From: Marinobacter pelagius
GTDB taxonomy: Bacteria; Pseudomonadota; Gammaproteobacteria; Pseudomonadales; Oleiphilaceae
Reading direction: 5' to 3'
Assembly: GCF_900114925.1 (NCBI RefSeq)
Contig: NZ_FOUR01000001.1
Span: 620,001-684,000 of the forward strand
DNA: 64,000 bases
The translations under genes and the position numbers were made by a program. The notes below the pieces were generated by a model. That model had not been told where the DNA came from, did not search any database, and was given only the letters and a program-made list of their open reading frames with translations. Shown here in pieces: positions 41,546 through 51,308 of this stretch; position 1 is the stretch's first letter; each line of letters begins with the position of its first letter.

Positions 41546-44500
41546 GCGGCATCCTCCCCGTGCAAGGTGTCACCATCGAACAGGGCGTCGAGCTGTTCGA
41601 TCAGTGCCCGTGGCGGTCTGTCGGTGAAAGCACCGGCACCGGGGGAATGGATACCCCGCAGGAACAGATAGACGGCTCCGCCAATGTGCTGGTCATAGTC
41701 GTAACCGGGCAACCGGGCCTTGAGCAGGCGATGCAGGGCCAGCAGGTAGAGTACGTATTGCAGGTCGTAGCGCTTGTCGAGGATGGCCTGGCCCATGGCC
41801 TGGTCGGTGTAGGCGCTGTCGTCTTCCCCGAGGGTATTGGATTTGTAGTCGAGCACGTAGTAGCGGCCCTGGTGTTCAAACACCAGGTCGATGAAGCCCT
41901 TGAGCATGCCGTTGAACCGGCGGTTATCCACCTGGACCCGGTCCGCACCCTCGAGGGTGTGCCGGCGCACCAGGCTGTCCAGGGCACCGGTGGCGACGTT
42001 GCGGCTCTCGAACCAGAATTCCAGTTCGGGTCGCACGGTGCCGAAATCCTTAAGGGCGGCGCGAGTGTCTCCGTCGCGGTCCAGGCGCACGGGGGTCCGG
42101 ATCAGGCTCAGAAGCCAGTGCTCCAGAGTTTCGGTCCAGTCGGCCCAGCCGCGAATGGTGCAACGCCGCTCCAGGTATTCCCGCAGCACCGCCGGGTTAT
42201 CCACAACCTGGCCAAAGCCCTGCTGGCAGCACCATTCCAGCAGTTCGTGGAGGAAGGTGCCCGGCCCCGCCCCTTTCGGAAACTGGTGGAGCGAGTGATC
42301 GGCGGGAACGGTCGGCCCCTCATCGCCGGTGCCCTGGGCGGATTCTTCCAGCAGGTTCTGGGTTTCGGCATCCTCCACTTCCCCGCTGAACACGATGCCG
42401 GTGCCGGCCAGGCCGGTGTATTCGATCGAGGAATAGCTGGCAATCCACCAGTCTTCCCGGGCCTCCCGGCTGGCTTCCAGTGCCGGCCCCAATGCCTCCG
42501 GTGCCTCCTCGGTATAGCAGGCCGTGCCGGCTTCAGGCAGTGCCATGACCGTAATGATGTCCTCGTCCCCTGCCAGGGGAGTCAGGCTGTCGGCCAGGGG
42601 GTACTGTTCCCGGCCTTCGCCACCGAGCAGGTAGCCCAGGCCGCTTTGTGCCCAGTTGTCGATGGCGGCGACCCCCACCCAGGTGGCATACCGGGCCCGG
42701 GTCAGGGCCACGTAGAGTTTGCGGATATCCTCGCCCAGCCGTTCCCGGTCGGCCCGGGCGACCGCCTCGGGCTCCGGATCGAACACGGTTACCAGCCGGC
42801 CCTGGTCATCGTGATAGCGGACATAGGCCTGCTTGTCGTTCTGCGCCCGGAAGGCAGTCCCGAACGGCAGGAACACCAGCGGGTATTCCAGACCCTTGGA
42901 CTTGTGCACGGTAATGACTTTGACCAGGCCGGCGTCGCTTTCCAGGCGCAGGGTGCGGTATTCGTCCTCTTCGTCCGCCGCCCTCAGGATCTGGGCGTAG
43001 TGATGCACCAGCGCGTGCTCCCCATCCAGCTGCAGGCTGTCCTGCTGTAACAGCTCGGCGATGTGCAGGATATCGGTCAGCCGCCGTTCGCCATCGGGCC
43101 GTTGCAGCAGCCGTGCCGGGACCTCGAAGTCCATCAGGAAGCTGCGCAGCATGGGCAGTACGCCCTGGCTCCGCCACTGCTCGTGATAGCCCATGAACCG
43201 TTCGATTTCCCGCTCCAGGGCTATTTCGTCGGTGAGTAGCCGATCCAGGCTCTGCCAGGACTGACCCAGGGTGGGCGTGGCCAGTGCTGCCCGGGTCAGG
43301 GCCAGTTGCCGGGGTTCGGCAAAGGCCCGCAGCCAGGTCAGCACCTCGCTGGCCTCGGTGGAGGTCAGCACGGAATCCCGGTCGGACAGGTACACGCTCT
43401 TGATCCGGCGCTGGCCCAGGGCTTCACGTACCGCTGCCGCCTCGTTGCGGTTGTTGACCAGGATAGCGATGTCTGCGGGGCAAACCGGCTGAAGGTCTGC
43501 CGGGTTATCCGGCAGCGCAAAGCCGGCCCTGCCCTGTTGCCCCAGGGTCAGCATTCGGGCGACTTCGCTGGCACAGCTTTGTGCCACTTCGGCGGTGGCC
43601 GTGCCCTTGGCCAGGGCCTTGCGGTTGCCGTTCCGGTCCTCGTCCTCACTGTCGACGGTCCAGAAACTGAGGCTGGGTTGGTCCTCGCCGTCGATCCGCC
43701 ATTGCCGCCTGGTGCCGTTGGCGTCGACACCCTGGAACGGCAGTGGCGTGCTGTCGCCCTTGCCGAACAGGAAGGCGCCGTCCCGGCTGTGCTGGTCGGC
43801 ATGCTCGAACACCCGGTTCACCGCCGCCACCATGCTGGCGGAGGAGCGGAAGTTGCGGCCCAGGGTCCAGGTGCGGTCCCGGGCACCCTGGCGGGCTTCC
43901 AGGTAGGTGTAGATATCCGCGCCACGGAAACCGTAGATGGCCTGCTTGGGGTCGCCGATCATCAGCAGGCAGGTGTCCGGATCGTTGTCCGCAACCCGGT
44001 AGATCCGGTTGAAGATCCGGTACTGCACCGGGTCGGTGTCCTGGAACTCGTCGATCAGCGCCACCGGGAACTGGCGGCGGATGGTGGCGGCGAGCTGATC
44101 ACCCCGGGGGCCGTGCAGGGCATCGTCCAGGCGGGTGAGCAGGTCGTCGAAGCCCATTTCCGAGCGTTGCTGTTTTTCCGATTCCAGCCGTTTCGCCACC
44201 CAGACGCTGGCGTGCCTGAGGATATCCGCCCGGGCGCTGGGCTGGTTCTGGCTGAACTCCATCAGTTCATCGATGGCGTCGAACGCGGGATGATGCGGGG
44301 CCGGATCCTCGCCCTTGAGGATCTGTTCCAGGCCCTCCGGGGTCTGGTTGCGGAACCCCGCCTTGTCCAGGCCGTCCGGAACCGGTTCGTCCGATTCCGC
44401 CCAGGCCAGGAGGGTGTCCCAGATCTTGACCATGGCGTTCTTGCTGCCGCCATGCAGGCGCTTGCTCTTGTTCAGCTCGTTGAGCAGGGCAATCACCTCG

Positions 44501-45273
44501 CCCTGCCACTCGGCCCACGGATTCGCTTTCAGTTCCCGGGCGCGCTCATGGCGCTCGCTGACCACCGAATCGACCACCTGATGGACATCGCCGGCCGGAG
44601 TGCCTAGCTGACTTGCCTCGGGAATCAGGTTACGGACGGCCCCGCGCAGGGCTTCCGGGGTTTTCCAGTGACCCAGGGCCTCGTCCATCAGTACCGGAGG
44701 CAAGGGGTAGATGAAGGTGCGCCAGTAGTCGCGGACCACATCGTCCAGCAGTTCGCTCTGGTCGGTCTCCAGGGTCAGCCGGAACAGGCTGCCGCTGTCG
44801 AAGGCGTGTTCGCTGAGCATCCGGTTGCACCAGCCGTGGATGGTGGAAACCGCCGCCTCGTCCATCCATTCCGCCGCCAGCAGCAGCTTTTTCCGGCACT
44901 CCGGCCAGGTGGCCGGGTCCGGGTAACTGCGGTCTCTCAGCTCATACAGGAGTCGGGTTTCCGCCGGCGGTTCGCTGGCGTCCGCACTGTCGGAAAACAC
45001 CTCGGCCGCCTGGGTCAGGCGGGTGCGGATCCGGTCCCGCAGCTCCTTGGTAGCGGCGTCGGTAAAGGTCACCACCAGCAGGTTGGGTGGAAGCATGCCC
45101 TGGGCCAGCGGACTGTCTTGGTTCTGGCCATGACCCAGTACCAGTCGTACGTACAGGATGGCGATGGTGAAAGTCTTGCCGGTACCGGCACTGGCCTCGA
45201 TCAGGGTGCTGCCGTTCAGGGGCAGGGTCAAAGGGTCGAGGTTCGGATTGCGATTGGTCATCTCGGTACTCAT
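41542..45273 (-). CDS. recB: Exodeoxyribonuclease V subunit beta (RecB)
   Basis: 3'-5' helicase and nuclease subunit of RecBCD. I chose the ATG at 45273, which overlaps the recC stop and begins MSTEMTNRNPNLDPLTLPLN; this gives 1243 residues. Walker A ASAGTGKTFTIAILYV is at 27-42, with SF1 motifs ALIDEFQDTDPVQYRIFNRI and VITVHKSKGLEYPLVFLPFG. The C-terminal nuclease motif has VLDYKSN (DYK at 1142-1144). A DnaA-box 9-mer lies at 42197-42205. Confidence 0.96.
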   Translation of the reverse strand: MSTEMTNRNPNLDPLTLPLNGSTLIEASAGTGKTFTIAILYVRLVLGHGQNQDSPLAQGMLPPNLLVVTFTDAATKELRDRIRTRLTQAAEVFSDSADASEPPAETRLLYELRDRSYPDPATWPECRKKLLLAAEWMDEAAVSTIHGWCNRMLSEHAFDSGSLFRLTLETDQSELLDDVVRDYWRTFIYPLPPVLMDEALGHWKTPEALRGAVRNLIPEASQLGTPAGDVHQVVDSVVSERHERARELKANPWAEWQGEVIALLNELNKSKRLHGGSKNAMVKIWDTLLAWAESDEPVPDGLDKAGFRNQTPEGLEQILKGEDPAPHHPAFDAIDELMEFSQNQPSARADILRHASVWVAKRLESEKQQRSEMGFDDLLTRLDDALHGPRGDQLAATIRRQFPVALIDEFQDTDPVQYRIFNRIYRVADNDPDTCLLMIGDPKQAIYGFRGADIYTYLEARQGARDRTWTLGRNFRSSASMVAAVNRVFEHADQHSRDGAFLFGKGDSTPLPFQGVDANGTRRQWRIDGEDQPSLSFWTVDSEDEDRNGNRKALAKGTATAEVAQSCASEVARMLTLGQQGRAGFALPDNPADLQPVCPADIAILVNNRNEAAAVREALGQRRIKSVYLSDRDSVLTSTEASEVLTWLRAFAEPRQLALTRAALATPTLGQSWQSLDRLLTDEIALEREIERFMGYHEQWRSQGVLPMLRSFLMDFEVPARLLQRPDGERRLTDILHIAELLQQDSLQLDGEHALVHHYAQILRAADEEDEYRTLRLESDAGLVKVITVHKSKGLEYPLVFLPFGTAFRAQNDKQAYVRYHDDQGRLVTVFDPEPEAVARADRERLGEDIRKLYVALTRARYATWVGVAAIDNWAQSGLGYLLGGEGREQYPLADSLTPLAGDEDIITVMALPEAGTACYTEEAPEALGPALEASREAREDWWIASYSSIEYTGLAGTGIVFSGEVEDAETQNLLEESAQGTGDEGPTVPADHSLHQFPKGAGPGTFLHELLEWCCQQGFGQVVDNPAVLREYLERRCTIRGWADWTETLEHWLLSLIRTPVRLDRDGDTRAALKDFGTVRPELEFWFESRNVATGALDSLVRRHTLEGADRVQVDNRRFNGMLKGFIDLVFEHQGRYYVLDYKSNTLGEDDSAYTDQAMGQAILDKRYDLQYVLYLLALHRLLKARLPGYDYDQHIGGAVYLFLRGIHSPGAGAFTDRPPRALIEQLDALFDGDTLHGEDAA

Positions 45274-48200
45274 GCCTCTCCCTCGATCTGTTCGGCGGCG
45301 GACTTGCCCTGCTCTGCCTCCCACAGGGGCACGTATAGTTGATGCAGAAGCGCCTCGAATTCACCGCTGGCGAGCAAGGCCTCCGGGCTGTCGAAAGCAC
45401 CGCGCAGGTAACCGGTGTCCCGTTCCAGGGCCGTGCTGTAGGCCTGCTCGGCATCACTGCGGGCTCGTTCGTCATCGCCCCGGTATTTCTTGCTCTGGTA
45501 GTAGCTGGTGATCCAGGCGAAGCCGGCCTCGCAGTGGATCGGCAGGGTGCGGGTGGTAGCCTCCATCCACCGGGCCAGGATGGCTTCCAGATACTGCCTG
45601 GCCTGTTCCGGAGCCATCGGCGTGAAACTGAAGGTGCGTTTCTCCTCCCTGGCCAGGATCAGGGTCTCGAATGGCTGATCGGTGAGCTGGCCGGCCAGGT
45701 GAATCACCCAGTCCCGCATCAGGTTGGCGTAGCGCACTTTCCTGCTGCCACCGGAGCCGGACAACAGGCTGGAGCCGGCCACCACCAGCCGGCACAACCG
45801 GCCGTCGGGGCTGGTGCGCAGGTTGTCGATCAGGTCGACCACTTCCACCGCCCCGGTGTCGTTCCGGTACTGGTACTCGAAGTTCAATGGTTCGGAGATG
45901 GCCTCCGGCCAGTCGGACAGCGCGGCCCGGTAGCGTTGATGCAGGTCCGGTAACCGACCGGCCAGTTCCGTGCGCAACCGGTGTTCGGTGACCCCCATGC
46001 CCAAATCACCGCGCCGGGCCATGCGATCGAGGGTCGCTTCCAGGCGCTCATGCAGCTCTTCCTCGCTGACGGCCTTGATCACGCCTTCGCGGATCAGTTC
46101 GCTGTCCAGCCGCCACCGGTCCAGGCCGTTGAGGTCAAAGTTCTCGTTATCGGTGTCATCGTCCTCCAGCTCCTCGAAATGCACCTGCAGGCGTCGCTGA
46201 TAGAAGGTGTCGATGGGCTTTTTCAGGAAGTTCGACAGGTCGTTCAGCCGGATCGGCTCCTCCGGTTGCTGGTACGGCAGCGGTGCCTGATCCGGTTCGG
46301 TTGTTTCGGCGCCGTGGGCACTGCGCCACTCCTGCTCGAAGGTGAACAGGCGTCGGGATTGCAGCACCTCGGCCAGGGGTCGGGGCGGGCTCTCGTGACC
46401 GGCTTCCAGGCCATTGCTCCGGGGAAAATAATCCCGGCTGAAGGGCTGCAGCGGATGCCGGGTGGTCAGGGCTTCGGTGACCGATCCGTCCGGCTCGCCC
46501 GGGATTGTCCACAGGCTGTCCAGGTGATCCTGCAGCTGGCCCACCAGAACGGAGGGAGGGCGCTCGGAATCGTCCCTGATGCTGCGGCCCACCCAACTGA
46601 TATAGAGCTGTTCCCGGGCTGACAGCAGGGCTTCCAGGAACAGGTAGCGATCATCCTCGCGCCGGGAACGGTCCCCGGGGCGGTAGTCGTTGGCCATCAG
46701 ATCGAAATCCACCGGCGGCCGGGAGCGCGGGTAGTCGCCATCGTTCATGCCCAACAGGCAGACTTTGCGGAACGGAATCGCCCGCATCGGCATCAGGGTG
46801 GCGAAGTTGACCTTGCCGGCGAGGAAGCGCTGATTCAGTCCGCCTTCGTCCAATCCGGCCAGCAGGACATCCTTGACGATGTTCAATGGTAGTGGGCGGG
46901 CGTCCAGCCCGGCGGCCAGGGCATCCTCCAGCCATTGTTCCAGCTGGCGGCGGAATCGGTTGAGCAATAACAGGTCGTTGCCCTCGACCCTGAGGAAAAA
47001 GCGCTCGAGCATCTGCGAGAACAGGGTCTCCCAGTCCGTCGGGGTGCGCGGCGTTTGCAGGGCCTGCCAAAGGTCCTCGAGTTGTTCCACGAATTCCGCC
47101 AGCCGCCCGGCGAGGCTGGCCTGCAGCCCGCCGATTTCACCATAGGGTTCGATGCCGGCCCAGGGCTCATCCTCACCCATGCCGTAGCCGAGCAACATGG
47201 CCCGCAGGCCGGATTGCCAGGTGTTGCGTTCCAGCTCCGCCGGCAGCTCCAGGCTTTGCCGGTGCTGCCCGTGCAGGCCCCAGCGGATATTGGCGCCTTC
47301 CACCCAGCGCCGGGCCAGGGGAATCTCGCCCTCGTCGATGCCGAAGCGGTCCCGGATGCCGGGTACTTCCAGCAGGCTCAGGATCTCGCTCACCCCGAAG
47401 CGGCTGCGCGGCAGGGACATCAGGGTTTCCAGGGCAATCAACACTGGCTCGTGATGACGCTGCCCCTGATCGGAGATGGTGAACGGGATGTGGCGTTTCT
47501 GTCCGGCCTGGTAGCGGCCGAACACGGCCTGGATATGGGGCGCGTAGACATTGATGTCCGGCACCATGACCATCACGTCCCGGGGGCGCAGGTCGCGATC
47601 GGCATTGAAGGCCGCCAGCAGCTGGTCGTGGAGGATTTCCACTTCCCGCTGGGGGCTGTGGGCATCGTGGAAGACCAGCGAGTGGTCCCGGGCCAGGTCC
47701 AGCTGGCGGCTTTCCGCGCGGATGTCCTGCAACGGCGTCAGGTTGTAGATGTCGTTCTGTAGCTGGTGCAGCAGGGTTGGTTCGCCCGGTTCGCCGTGGG
47801 CGGAGAAAATGTCGATCTTCTGGTCCGGGGTCTCGAACCGGTCCCGGTATTCCTCGGGATTGTCGAACTCATCCAGCAGGCGGATGTAGTCCCGGCCCTG
47901 TTTACCCCAGGCCGCCAGCAACGGATTGGCATGCTGGTGCAGCTGGTCCGGGTCGGCGATCTTCGACAGTTCCGGATGGGCGATCCCCCGTTTGCGTTCG
48001 GCCTTCAGCAGTTCCCGGTCGCTGACAATATCGGCCCAGTAGTACTGGCAGGGGTTGTGGACACACAGCACCACCTGACTGAACCGGCTGAGCACGTACA
48101 GCGCTTCCAGGGCCTGCCGTGGTAGCGAGGAGACGCCGAACACCACGATGCGCGCGGGCAGCCGGGAGCGGTTCGCCGGTGCCGACAGGCGCTGGCCTTC

Positions 48201-48863
48201 GGCCATGAACCGGGTGTGAATCCGGGAGCGGCTGGTGTGGGCGTCCGCTCCCACATCCTCCACCAGTTTGCGCCAGAGCAGGGGTTGCCAGAGCGTCTCC
48301 GGGTCCAGGGGCTTTTCCTCGTTGCGGGCGGTAATCACCACATCCCGGCCCTGCTCCCAGGCACTGAGCCAGTCGGCGCGAAATACCTGGTACTGGTCAA
48401 ACAGGTCCGCCACCTTCTCCGCCAGCTGGAAGTTGCGCAGGTCGGTGTCGCTGCCATCCAGGAACCGCGCCAGCGGCGTGAAGGCCTGGTCCTGGTCCAC
48501 CAGGTCCGGCAGCAGCCGGTACAGACGCCAGACCAGCCGGCGCTTGTCGAAGGGTGACTGTTCCGGCACTTCGCCGTCAGGCAGCACTGCCCGGTACGCC
48601 TGCCAGATAAACCGCGCCGGAAACAGGAAGTCCATACCGGCGGCGATACCCAGTCCCCCTTCGGCACCGTCGTCCGAGCGCTTTTCCGCCAGGGCCAGCT
48701 TCAGCCACTGGGCAATACCGTTACTCTGGACCAGGAAAGTCTCGCTTTGCAGCGGGGGCAGCGGGTTTTCCCGGCACAGGAAGATCACCGCACGGCGCAG
48801 GTCCTCCAGATGGTTGGCATGGATGGCGTGAAAGCCGGGCTGGATGGCGGAGTGGTCGGCCAT
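45270..48863 (-). CDS. recC: Exodeoxyribonuclease V subunit gamma (RecC)
   Basis: Non-catalytic scaffold of RecBCD that recognises Chi and splits the DNA strands. I chose the ATG at 48863 (MADHSAIQPGFHAIHANHLE) because AAGGAG lies 4 nt upstream; the product has 1197 residues, close to the family norm. Helicase-like motifs are degenerate, as expected. The segment VRYANLMRDWVIHLAGQL near the C-terminus is typical. It is the first gene of recC-recB-recD, transcribed away from the divergent DUF4864 gene. Confidence 0.95.
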   Translation of the reverse strand: MADHSAIQPGFHAIHANHLEDLRRAVIFLCRENPLPPLQSETFLVQSNGIAQWLKLALAEKRSDDGAEGGLGIAAGMDFLFPARFIWQAYRAVLPDGEVPEQSPFDKRRLVWRLYRLLPDLVDQDQAFTPLARFLDGSDTDLRNFQLAEKVADLFDQYQVFRADWLSAWEQGRDVVITARNEEKPLDPETLWQPLLWRKLVEDVGADAHTSRSRIHTRFMAEGQRLSAPANRSRLPARIVVFGVSSLPRQALEALYVLSRFSQVVLCVHNPCQYYWADIVSDRELLKAERKRGIAHPELSKIADPDQLHQHANPLLAAWGKQGRDYIRLLDEFDNPEEYRDRFETPDQKIDIFSAHGEPGEPTLLHQLQNDIYNLTPLQDIRAESRQLDLARDHSLVFHDAHSPQREVEILHDQLLAAFNADRDLRPRDVMVMVPDINVYAPHIQAVFGRYQAGQKRHIPFTISDQGQRHHEPVLIALETLMSLPRSRFGVSEILSLLEVPGIRDRFGIDEGEIPLARRWVEGANIRWGLHGQHRQSLELPAELERNTWQSGLRAMLLGYGMGEDEPWAGIEPYGEIGGLQASLAGRLAEFVEQLEDLWQALQTPRTPTDWETLFSQMLERFFLRVEGNDLLLLNRFRRQLEQWLEDALAAGLDARPLPLNIVKDVLLAGLDEGGLNQRFLAGKVNFATLMPMRAIPFRKVCLLGMNDGDYPRSRPPVDFDLMANDYRPGDRSRREDDRYLFLEALLSAREQLYISWVGRSIRDDSERPPSVLVGQLQDHLDSLWTIPGEPDGSVTEALTTRHPLQPFSRDYFPRSNGLEAGHESPPRPLAEVLQSRRLFTFEQEWRSAHGAETTEPDQAPLPYQQPEEPIRLNDLSNFLKKPIDTFYQRRLQVHFEELEDDDTDNENFDLNGLDRWRLDSELIREGVIKAVSEEELHERLEATLDRMARRGDLGMGVTEHRLRTELAGRLPDLHQRYRAALSDWPEAISEPLNFEYQYRNDTGAVEVVDLIDNLRTSPDGRLCRLVVAGSSLLSGSGGSRKVRYANLMRDWVIHLAGQLTDQPFETLILAREEKRTFSFTPMAPEQARQYLEAILARWMEATTRTLPIHCEAGFAWITSYYQSKKYRGDDERARSDAEQAYSTALERDTGYLRGAFDSPEALLASGEFEALLHQLYVPLWEAEQGKSAAEQIEGEA

Positions 48864-49077
48864 GGGGCTCCTTGTTGGCGATCGGTTCAATCCTGATGCC
48901 ACAGGTTACCGTATGTGGCTGGAAAATCAGACGGTCATTATGCCTGATCAGTCTGACCAATGGCTGCGACAGCTACGGTCGCGGGAGCTTTACTGGTCGA
49001 TCACTTTTTAATCATCTGTTCGTGGCCCGCAGCGTATGATTCAGGGAGGGCGTGGCGTAAAAGCGGAGGTGAGAAAG

Positions 49078-49515
49078 ATGGCCTGGAATCCTCTCCGGAC
49101 AAGAGTCCGATTACCGTTTTTTCTTCTCATTGTCTTGTTGGTAGTCGCGCTGCCGGGCGTGCCCAGTGCCGAGGAACAGGACGAGGCCATTGAGCAGACC
49201 ATCCTGCGGCAGATTGAGGCCTTTGCCAACGACGATCAGGAGGCCGCCTGGTCCTTTGCATCCGAGGGTATCAAGCGTCGATTTGGTGATGCCGATGTGT
49301 TCTTCAGCATGGTTCGGGAGGCCTACCCTGCCGTGCACCGGGCCACGACCATCGAATTTGTCGAGCTGGTCCCCCACGGTACGTTCGATATCCAGGTGGT
49401 ACGACTGACCGGCCCGGACGGACAACGCTGGGATGCCTACTACCGGATGGTGCGCAGTGATGGCGACTGGCGGGTTGCCGGCGTGCAGCTGCAGCCCGCG
49501 GACATGGGAATTTAA
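49078..49515 (+). CDS. DUF4864-type secreted protein
   Basis: Small exported protein of 145 residues and unknown function. The signal peptide MAWNPLRTRVRLPFFLLIVL plus following hydrophobic residues ends near PSAEEQD. The mature part (EQTILRQIEAFANDDQEAAW and SFASEGIKRRFGDADVFFSM) has the fold pattern of NTF2/SnoaL-like DUF4864 proteins. The start was set at 49078 because GGAGGTGA lies about 7 nt upstream. It lies between recC (divergent) and the FAN1-type nuclease gene, with a 77-bp gap. Confidence 0.82.
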   Translation: MAWNPLRTRVRLPFFLLIVLLVVALPGVPSAEEQDEAIEQTILRQIEAFANDDQEAAWSFASEGIKRRFGDADVFFSMVREAYPAVHRATTIEFVELVPHGTFDIQVVRLTGPDGQRWDAYYRMVRSDGDWRVAGVQLQPADMGI

Positions 49516-49592
49516 AGGGCATTTGAGGTCGCAGGCGAGCGGGCGTACAGTTGCATGACCTGACTGCTTTCCGTGAAGTACCTGCTCGCCCT

Positions 49593-51308
49593 ATGACCAC
49601 GTTTGATCCTGCCTCTGTGCCGCGTACCGCGGACCTGGATAATCCTCTGTATTACCTGGAAAACATGGAAACCGTGGTGCGCTGGGTGCTGGATCACCAT
49701 GGTGACCTGCTGACCGGGTCCGAATTCCGTTTGTTGGAAACCTTCCTCGGTCTTGAGACAGAGGAAAAAGCGCTGTTGACCCGTCTGGTGATGCGCACGG
49801 GCGAACTGTTCCGGGCGGACAAACTGGTGTATCCGGAGCTGGATTCACCGGTTTCTGAAATCCTGCACCGCCTGGTGTCGGCCGACTGGCTCGAACCGGA
49901 GCCTTTGCTTGACCTCGATCAGCTGTTCCGGCTGTTCACCCTGGCTGAGCTACGACCGGCCTTCGCCGATACCCTGCAAGAGCTTGGCCACAGCCGCACA
50001 CTGCCCAAAGCGACCATGAAAACGGTATTGTCCGATCACTTTTCCGAGGCACGGACTCTCGACCAATGGTTCGATACCGGTGAGGCCTGGGTGGTTTGTC
50101 TGCGACACATGGCGCTGTTTGACCGAATCCGGCTAATGTTTTTCGGTAACCTCCGCCAGACCTGGTCTGACTTTGTGCTGGTGGAGTTGGGTTACCAGAG
50201 CTACGAGCAGGTGCCATTCACAGCCGAATCCCGGGCCTTTTCGCATCGGGAGGAAGTGGATTGCTACCTGGCGATGCAGGCCTGTCGGGACCAGCTTGAC
50301 GAGGGGGTTCCGGCATTTGAAGTGTGGTCTCAGGTGCCCGGGCCGGTGACCAACGCCTGGCTGGCGAGCCGTCGGGATCGGCTGCTGCTGGAACTGGGCC
50401 GACAGGCCGAGCGCCAGGGCGACCGGGAGCTGGCGTTGACCGTCTGGGCCCGGAGCCAGCATCGGGAAGCCCGGTTGAAGCAGTTGCGGCTGCTGGAGCG
50501 GATGAAACGGCACGAGGAAGCCTGGGGCATCGCCAGCCATTGGCAAAGCGAAGAAATGAGTGATGCCGAACGCCAGGGCCTGGACCGGATACTGAAACGG
50601 GTGGCCCCGAAGGTGGGCGAGCCCAGGCCGGCTCCGATAACGACACTGCCGATCAATGAATGGCAGATTTCGTTACCCCGGCCGGCGGTTGGCTCGGTGG
50701 AATGGGCCGCAGCGGAACATCTGCACCGACCCGAGGCTCCCGTGGCCTATGTGGAGAACACGCTGATCAACGGCCTGTTCGGCCTGTTGTGCTGGTCGGC
50801 AATCTTCAAACCGGTGCCCGGTGCCTTTTTCCACCCCTTCCATACCGGCCCCGCCGATCTGACCCGGGAGGATTTCGTGGAGCGCCGCCGTCCCGACTTC
50901 GAGGCCTGCTTCGCTACCCTCGGCGATGGCGGCTACCAGCAGCGCATCCTGGATACCTGGCATGGCAAGCAGGGGCTCGCGAATCCGTTTGTTATCTGGC
51001 CGGCCCTGTCTCAGGACCTGATCGAGCTGGCTCTGGAGTGCATCCCGGCGGAGCACCTGGAGGCCATGTTTCGGCGCCTGCTACTGAATGTGAAGGAGCA
51101 TCGCAGCGGCTTCCCGGACCTGATCCAGTTCCACCCGCAGCGTCCGGACGATGAACCGCGATATGAAATGGTGGAGGTGAAAGGCCCGGGTGACCGATTG
51201 CAGGATCACCAGCGCCGATGGCTCGACTTCTTTGCCCGGGAGGGTATTCCCGCCAGTGTCTGTTACGTTCGTTGGGACGAGGATTCCGGCGTCGGGAGCC
51301 GTGAATGA
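49593..51308 (+). CDS. FAN1-type nuclease with VRR-NUC domain
   Basis: Structure-specific nuclease related to FAN1 (Fanconi-associated nuclease), which cuts 5' flaps and helps repair interstrand crosslinks. The 571-residue protein has an N-terminal SAP-like/DNA-binding region, a helical TPR-like middle and a C-terminal VRR-NUC domain. The domain shows SGFPDLIQF (Asp509) and EMVEVKGPGD (Glu528, Lys530), the PD-(D/E)XK core. An upstream acidic residue sits in YVENTLINGLFG. The start at 49593 is preferred by similarity of the N-terminus to relatives; the ATG at 49551 is an alternative. The stop overlaps the next gene's start (ATGA). Confidence 0.88.
   Translation: MTTFDPASVPRTADLDNPLYYLENMETVVRWVLDHHGDLLTGSEFRLLETFLGLETEEKALLTRLVMRTGELFRADKLVYPELDSPVSEILHRLVSADWLEPEPLLDLDQLFRLFTLAELRPAFADTLQELGHSRTLPKATMKTVLSDHFSEARTLDQWFDTGEAWVVCLRHMALFDRIRLMFFGNLRQTWSDFVLVELGYQSYEQVPFTAESRAFSHREEVDCYLAMQACRDQLDEGVPAFEVWSQVPGPVTNAWLASRRDRLLLELGRQAERQGDRELALTVWARSQHREARLKQLRLLERMKRHEEAWGIASHWQSEEMSDAERQGLDRILKRVAPKVGEPRPAPITTLPINEWQISLPRPAVGSVEWAAAEHLHRPEAPVAYVENTLINGLFGLLCWSAIFKPVPGAFFHPFHTGPADLTREDFVERRRPDFEACFATLGDGGYQQRILDTWHGKQGLANPFVIWPALSQDLIELALECIPAEHLEAMFRRLLLNVKEHRSGFPDLIQFHPQRPDDEPRYEMVEVKGPGDRLQDHQRRWLDFFAREGIPASVCYVRWDEDSGVGSRE

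Noticed and set aside
41161..43050. A 629-codon plus-strand open frame
   Set aside because: It is antisense to recB/recD, Pro/Gly/Gln-rich, without domain motifs or a ribosome site.
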